64,000 nt of DNA from Luidia sarsii (lineage: Eukaryota > Echinodermata > Asteroidea > Paxillosida > Luidiidae): positions 1,462,043 through 1,526,042 of the forward strand of contig OX465115.1 of NCBI GenBank assembly GCA_949987565.1. The letters run 5' to 3'. The position numbers were made by a program, and so were the translations under genes. Of the stretch, positions 63,920-64,000 are shown piece after piece. The notes below the pieces were generated by a model. The model saw only the letters and a program-made list of their open reading frames with translations. It was not told the origin of the DNA and ran no database searches. Position 1 is the first letter of the stretch. Each line of letters starts with the position of its first letter.

Positions 63920-64000
63920 AAGCCGTGTCCGCACTGGACTTATTTTTTACCGAGCCCGTGGGTAACATTCCAATGGGTAAATCTTCCCGGCGTCCGCGCT
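63920..64000. repeat. GTCCGCACTGGAC-family element, cut by the window end
   Basis: GTGTCCGCACTGGACTTATT, ACCGAGCCCGTGGGTAACAT; the last 60 bases nearly repeat window bases 1-45. Confidence 0.75.

Larger units (their letters stand above)
60226..64000. other. Non-coding region rich in SINE and hairpin copies
   Basis: SINE family 1 copies: 60470-60560 (-), 61100-61195 (+), 62300-62530 (-), 62630-62760 (-). Two hairpin elements are at 62116-62263 and 62832-62980. ORFs at 61448-61751 are unrecognised and unsupported. Confidence 0.6.

Overview
This is eukaryotic, intron-rich animal DNA. GC-rich protein-coding exons of 27 to 1461 bases, bounded by GT/AG splice sites, sit in AT-rich, repeat-laden non-coding sequence. 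There are two runs of 200 N (assembly gaps). The two genes are animal cytoskeletal/signalling adaptor types, and the dispersed repeats (tRNA-derived SINEs, foldback elements, elements with terminal inverted repeats) look like those of marine deuterostome invertebrates. An echinoderm such as a sea star is my best guess. That is an impression from the repeats, not a proof.

Gene 1 (+ strand, 452 to 27458, 5' part outside the window) is assembled here from 17 exons whose phases all agree. It encodes the last 788 residues of an AFAP1-family actin filament-associated adaptor: a tyrosine-rich acidic N-terminal region, a first PH domain, a linker, a second PH domain, a lysine-rich tract, a coiled coil and a short C-terminal tail. 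A polyadenylation signal lies at 28021.

Gene 2 (- strand, start 46844, stop 36906) also encodes a protein with two PH domains followed by coiled coils and a long Ser/Arg/Pro-rich tail (at least 1130 residues). I do not recognise its family. Five coding exons are visible. A splice-phase break shows that at least one more exon is missing, possibly inside the N gap at 40469-40668. The genes converge tail to tail across about 8.9 kb. Two exon-like segments of unknown gene lie at 36.1-36.7 kb on the + strand.

The rest is dominated by repeats. Tandem arrays often sit close to exon edges: a CT tract (9.3-10.0 kb), CCCTG pentamers (11.6-12.0), a 30-bp array (17.9-18.4), a 90-bp satellite (21.2-22.4), a 23-bp array carrying about 26 perfect NFI palindromes (26.0-26.9), and a nested 22/88/264-bp array filling an intron of gene 2 (38.4-40.25). 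Further arrays are at 48.4-48.85, 49.98-50.7, 54.5-55.0 and 59.8-60.2 kb. Dispersed elements include at least two tRNA-derived SINE families, two adjacent tRNA-like tandem blocks at 32.1-33.4 kb, a foldback family with 12-17 bp target duplications, several MITE-like families, and a perfect 72-bp-arm hairpin at 62116-62263. From 46.9 to 64 kb I see no convincing gene.

All coordinates and counts were read by eye. No search or alignment program was run.
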